DNA from: Tillus elongatus
Lineage: Eukaryota; Arthropoda; Insecta; Coleoptera; Cleridae
Assembly: GCA_964006375.1 (NCBI GenBank)
Contig: OZ023269.1
Coordinates: 5,366,501 to 5,430,500 of the forward strand
Direction of reading: 5' to 3'
DNA length: 64,000 nucleotides
Shown piece by piece: positions 59,830 through 64,000 of the stretch; the first letter of the stretch is position 1; every line of letters starts with the position of its first letter. Both the position numbers and the translations under genes were made by a program. A model generated the notes under the pieces. That model did no database searches. It was not told where the DNA came from and was given only the letters and a program-made list of their open reading frames with translations.

Positions 59830-60534
59830 AGCGTCTTGTTATGCTTAAAATAAGACGAAATAACTACTCGATAGTTTAAGTATATGTTTGAGAAGTAAGT
59901 CTATACATTGTTTATTTTGCATAGTTACGATATAATACACTAATTTGTTCCTGAGTATAAATGTACCTTTTCTCTTTAAAAAAACACCCAATATCTCAGT
60001 AAATACTGATTTTGGGTATAGGCAATACTTCATGACACTGAAAGAACTCTTGTTGGTGTATCGAAATTGATCAGAATATATAGGATGTTCCATTTGGATT
60101 TTTTGAGAAAACTTGACCCAGTGTTTTTACTCGCCCTGTGTGCTGTTTTTAAGGAGTCCTTTCTGTACTGATTGAAGTTGAAAGAAAAAAACTTTTTCAG
60201 ATTTCTGGCATGATAGAGTGTTGCATTCTGACAGATTAATAAAGATACAGACTTTCAAATGTGCCTCTGATGTTTTAGAAAAGTGGCCATAACTTTCGAA
60301 CGACTCTGTATAGACCACAACAACTATACACTGGATTTATCGGAAAAACAGGCGGAATTCAAAGTGAAGCAATATACACGGTTTACCATAAAAAAAATAA
60401 GTTTGGGTTGTATCGAACTTATGTAACACCCTGTATATATAAAACTAATTTTTGTTTGTAGCTAACGTTAGTATCTGCAACTTTTTTACTCCATTTTTAT
60501 ATCGAATAGAGATATTGAACTTGGACCAGCCCTG

Positions 60535-60984
60535 TACATACACACAGAAAGTTTAATAGCTGTGTCTCTCTCCGAAAATGTTTATCTTTCTGCCGTGCCG
60601 CCCATGGAATCTCGAATGAGATCAAGTGTGGAAACATAGTGGAAATTAAAGATCATGTCCTTGCCATAAATATTTCTGAATATGGATAATTCCCAGTTTC
60701 TATTGTAGTGGCACATTCGGTAATAAACAAGAATTCATCGCAACCAAATAATCAATCAGCAACAGTTGATTCTGCTTTTACATACATACTACTATACTAA
60801 AGGTTCTATTGAATTAAACAGTTTTATTTGCCTCATAATTTATCTCACATAGTAATATAATAGGAAACCCGTACTTAGATGGTCGTTGGTTTTATTAGGG
60901 ATATTCCTTATATTTGTGCGAGAGGCAATGAAATAAAAATTTCAACCTATACCTGATTTAAAATTTTATTAATTTCCTAGCACG
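60535..60984. other. No recognised feature
   Basis: AT-rich spacer between M5 and the GC-richer tandem region. Confidence 0.55.
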
Positions 60985-62555
60985 TATAGTCCGCCCACAA
61001 ATAATCGAAAGTATACTGTCGTTGTCTCCTGTAGGTCCGGGGACTAACTAAAAGAATAGGCCCAAGGTACCTCCTGCCTGTCGTAAAAGGCGACTAATTG
61101 GAATCAAACACTGGCGGGGGTCTTGTCCATGTGGGCCTGGAGGGAGGCGGATATCTCTGGGGAGTGATGTACACCCGGATTTTGAGGCTTCCACTCTGGG
61201 CTTAGAAATGGATGGTTGCCCGCGCTTGGTTGTTACTCGGGAGCGAGGTTCCGGATAGGTGCCGCCTTGGGTTGAGTGCTTGCGGGTGTCGTGTGTCTAG
61301 ACGACCCGGAGGGGTTTGACAACTCTGATGAGTGGTAAACACCCGGAGTTTGGGGCCCCCACTGTGTGCTTCGGAACGGACGGACGGCCTCGCTTGTGCG
61401 ATGCTCGGGTGCGGGGCTCGATGGGATGTCGCCTTGAGTCTAGCACTGGTGGGTGTCGGGTCTAGACGAACCCGGAGGAGATCTGAGATTTTTAGGGGTG
61501 AAATAAAACTAAGGGTTGAGGCCTCTTCTGTGAGCTTCGAAACGGACAAACGACCTCACTTGGATGCTGCTCGGATGCAGGACTTCATGATACTGCACCG
61601 AGTCAAACACTGACGGATGTCTGGTCAAGACGAACTCGGAGAGAGGTTATCTCTCTTTGAGCTTTGAGACGGGCAAGCGACTTCGCTCATATGGCAGCAC
61701 ATCTGTCAAACAAAGTTTCACCTCGCAGGTGTCGTCTCGTGTCGCAAGCTCGATTTCTTGGGTGAAATTTAAGCTAACGCTGGCAGGTGTTGGACCTGGA
61801 CGAACCCGGGTGGCTGGGGTCTCTAGGGGTGGATTACACCTGGAGACTTGGGCCTACTCTGTGAGCATCGATACAGGCTAACGACCCTGCCTGGATGCTG
61901 CTCGAGGGCGGGACTTCATGATACCGCCTCGAGTAAATGAAACACTGGCGGGGGTCTGGTGGAGGTGAGGCTGGGGGGAGGCAGACATCTCTGGGGAGTG
62001 ATATGCACCCGGAGTATGGCGCCTCCACTGTGGCCTCTGACAATTGGCCTCGCTTGGTTGTTACTCGGGAACGGGGTTCCAGATGATACTGCACTTGATT
62101 GAGCTTGTGTCGTGTGTCCAGACGTCCCGGAGGGCTCTGATCTCTGATGAGTGGTAAAAACCCGGATTTTGGAGCCCATACTGTGTGCTACGAAACAGAC
62201 GGATGGCCTCGCTGGGGTGATGCTCGGGAGCGGGACTCGATATGGGATGTTGCCTTGAGTCTTAACACTGTTAGGTGTCAGGTTTGGAAGAGCCTGAGGG
62301 GAGCTGAGATCTCTAGGGGTGGATTACAACTGGAGATTAGATGCTGCTCGAGAGCGGGACTTCATGATACCGCCTCGAGGGAAACACTGACGGATGTCGG
62401 GTCCAGACGAACTCGGAGAGATATTTTCTCTCTTTGAGCTTCGAAACGGGCAAGCGACTTCACTCAGATGGCAGTACACTTGCCAAACAAACTCTCACCC
62501 TCAAGAAAAGATCGACTCCCTCAGGGAGCTGGAATTGATGGGTGAAATCTAAATA
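60985..62555 (+). repeat. GC-richer two-tier tandem repeat, unclassified
   Basis: After a lead containing TGCCTGTCGTAAAAGGCGAC (61076-61095), nine diverged units of about 120-185 bases follow one another from about 61105. Common words are GACGAACCCGGAGG-like, CTCTAGGGGTGGATTAC, CTCGCTTGG, GCGGGACTTCATGATAC and GAAACACTG. Four unit types occur in the order a-b-c-d, c, a-b-c-d. The higher period is about 780-835 bases. The ORFs in it run on both strands and look incidental. I do not recognise the family. Confidence 0.75.
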
Positions 62556-63078
62556 ATTATACGTGAGCCACAATAGACCTAAGGTCGCGGTGGAGGGACT
62601 GAAATAGCCCACTCACAATAAATTCTAATACTGCGTTGTCTGACTTTGTCAAATATTGAATTGTTCTTTGTATACCATATTCTACTGTAAAATATTTATA
62701 TTACAATAATTTCAACATAAGCCAAAATGACTGTAAAATAGTCCTTTATGATTTGGATTCTCTATTTACTACATATAATCAAGTCGCCGGGATTATAGAA
62801 TAAATATCTAGATTATTAGCAGTTGTGTTTCCAAATGGTATAGACCCTTAATAATTGAATTCGAGGCACGGCTTACTAATTACTTTTTGAAAATGCTTAA
62901 TAATATAGACGACACAGGCAGGTCGTTAAACCTGTTAACAAAGCTCGCATAATCTATACGATGAAACATAATTATCCATTTTCTGGCTTTACCATTTAAG
63001 CAAGTGGGGAAATGGATATATAACACCAAAGAGGGGTTAGGGCAGATTGTATTTCACATATTGTGTTGCATTTTAGTG
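62556..63078. other. No recognised feature
   Basis: AT-rich sequence with no supported gene or repeat. Confidence 0.55.
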
Positions 63079-63205
63079 AATTTTCTTTAAAAAAACACTA
63101 ATGAGGAGATCCTGACTTTTTAATTTTGAAAAAAATTCTTCAAATGACCGCGAACTAGGCCCCCTGTGTCACACCGATTACTCAAAAAATAATACTGACA
63201 TACAT
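63079..63205 (-). repeat. Block B fragment lacking the (TA)n core
   Basis: GACCGCGAACTAGGCCCCCT is followed directly by GTGTCACACCGATTACTCAA. The TA tract and its inner flanks, present in most other copies, are missing. Confidence 0.8.
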
Positions 63206-64000
63206 TAATTTGTGACGAACGGTATCAGCTAGGTAATCGAACTTACCTCGCGCACCATTCACCACATGATTCGTGACACTCATTTAACAAAAGAGTTTTA
63301 AATTTGTCTGCTCAAGACGCAATTTTCGTAAGTTCCTACTAAAATTCTGATCACCACCATTACTTCCACAGAAACACACAGCTTTAGGAATCATTGTTTG
63401 CTTAAATTTTTATTTCTTACATTATTTGTCAACATAAACAAAAACAAAACACATCAACTAACTACTCACTAACATCACCTTACATACTCAATTTTAAATG
63501 AAGAACGGAGAAGGGGACTAAATAGCAGACAAATTCTGGAGTGCCTTGTATTTTTATTGCTGGGTGAGGTTTTCGAACTTTCTTTAGTATTTTATCTGGA
63601 AGGTGTCTGTCTCTAGTAATTTTGGGAAGGTGTAACAACTAAATTAACATACTTTCGTTTGGCGGAAATATATGTATTCTCTGTTATGTTGTTTTATATA
63701 GCAATCTATCAGGTGACTGCTCATTGGTGGTGGAGAAAGGTTTATACATTTTTTATTGTTACTATATTTAGAAATATATATGCTCTCAAACGCGGGCCTG
63801 ATTGTCTAACTTTTTTTACATTTTAGATTCTCCTCATTAACGTGGGGATTATTATCCCAAATATGTCGGTCGACGGAAGATCTATCTACACATGTGCTAT
63901 GTTTTCTTTGAATCTAATTTTAATAGATATTTTTGTTGTCCGACGAACTTTTGATCACAATCTTTACAACTTATTTAATAAATTCCCGACAATTTGGCCG
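63206..64000. other. No recognised feature
   Basis: No supported ORF, RNA gene or repeat to the end of the window. Confidence 0.55.

Larger units (their letters stand above)
55425..60534 (-). mobile_element. Mariner-like transposon M5 with ~650-bp arms, nested insertions
   Basis: Left arm 55425-56075 and right arm 59875-60534 are diverged inverted copies (for example CATCAGAGGCACATTT, then CAACACTCT and CAAATTAGT in each). The tips are CGGTGGTCCAAG and, inverted, CAGGGCTGGTCCAAG. TA borders both ends. Inside, the minus strand has the N-terminal part of a mariner transposase, a hexanucleotide array and a LINE. I infer one old mariner later invaded by these. Two independent solo arms cannot be fully excluded. 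Confidence 0.7.

Noticed and set aside
60985..62555. CRISPR-like or coding interpretation of the repeat array
   Set aside because: Units are long, diverged and contiguous without constant repeats and unique spacers. ORFs occur on both strands without recognisable domains.

Overview
The window looks like AT-rich, repeat-dominated insect nuclear DNA. The best support is an insect-type errantivirus (gypsy-like, tRNA-Ser primer site, env gene). R4/Dong-like, CR1/L2-like and I-group LINEs, a Penelope-like pair, tRNA-derived SINEs and several mariner-like transposons fit the same reading. I recognise no host protein gene, rRNA or functional tRNA. The species cannot be named from the sequence.

Layout. 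1-3 kb: a decayed DD41D mariner with TIRs of about 335 bp, then two 3' fragments of R4/Dong-like LINEs around (TAA)n tracts. 3-8 kb: two decayed minus-strand LINEs. 8-13 kb: a foldback, an unclassified repeat and a mariner remnant. 13-15.6 kb: two Penelope-like copies fused head to head. 16-17.8 kb: a third R4/Dong-like fragment. 17.9-24.5 kb and 32.5-39.8 kb: many copies of an interspersed repeat described here as blocks A, B and C, where B carries an internal (TA)n tract. 24.5-32.5 kb: a complete errantivirus with two apparently identical 342-bp LTRs, open gag and pol, and a frameshifted env. 33-35 kb: SINEs and a LINE fragment. 41-43 kb: a LINE with a 349-codon open RT. 44-53.7 kb: mariners, two of them end to end inside (TA)n tracts. 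55.4-60.5 kb: a mariner with arms of about 650 bp whose transposase is split by a 1-kb hexanucleotide array and truncated by an I-group LINE. 61-62.6 kb: a GC-richer two-tier tandem repeat. About 21 long (TA)n tracts are scattered through the window.

The elements interact mainly as nested insertions. (TA)n tracts, many inside block B, repeatedly border TA-targeting mariner ends. LINE fragments of the R4/Dong type border TAA repeats. The errantivirus sits in a block A copy. Only the errantivirus gag-pol looks coding-competent; the other transposases and reverse transcriptases carry stops, frameshifts, truncations or lost catalytic residues.
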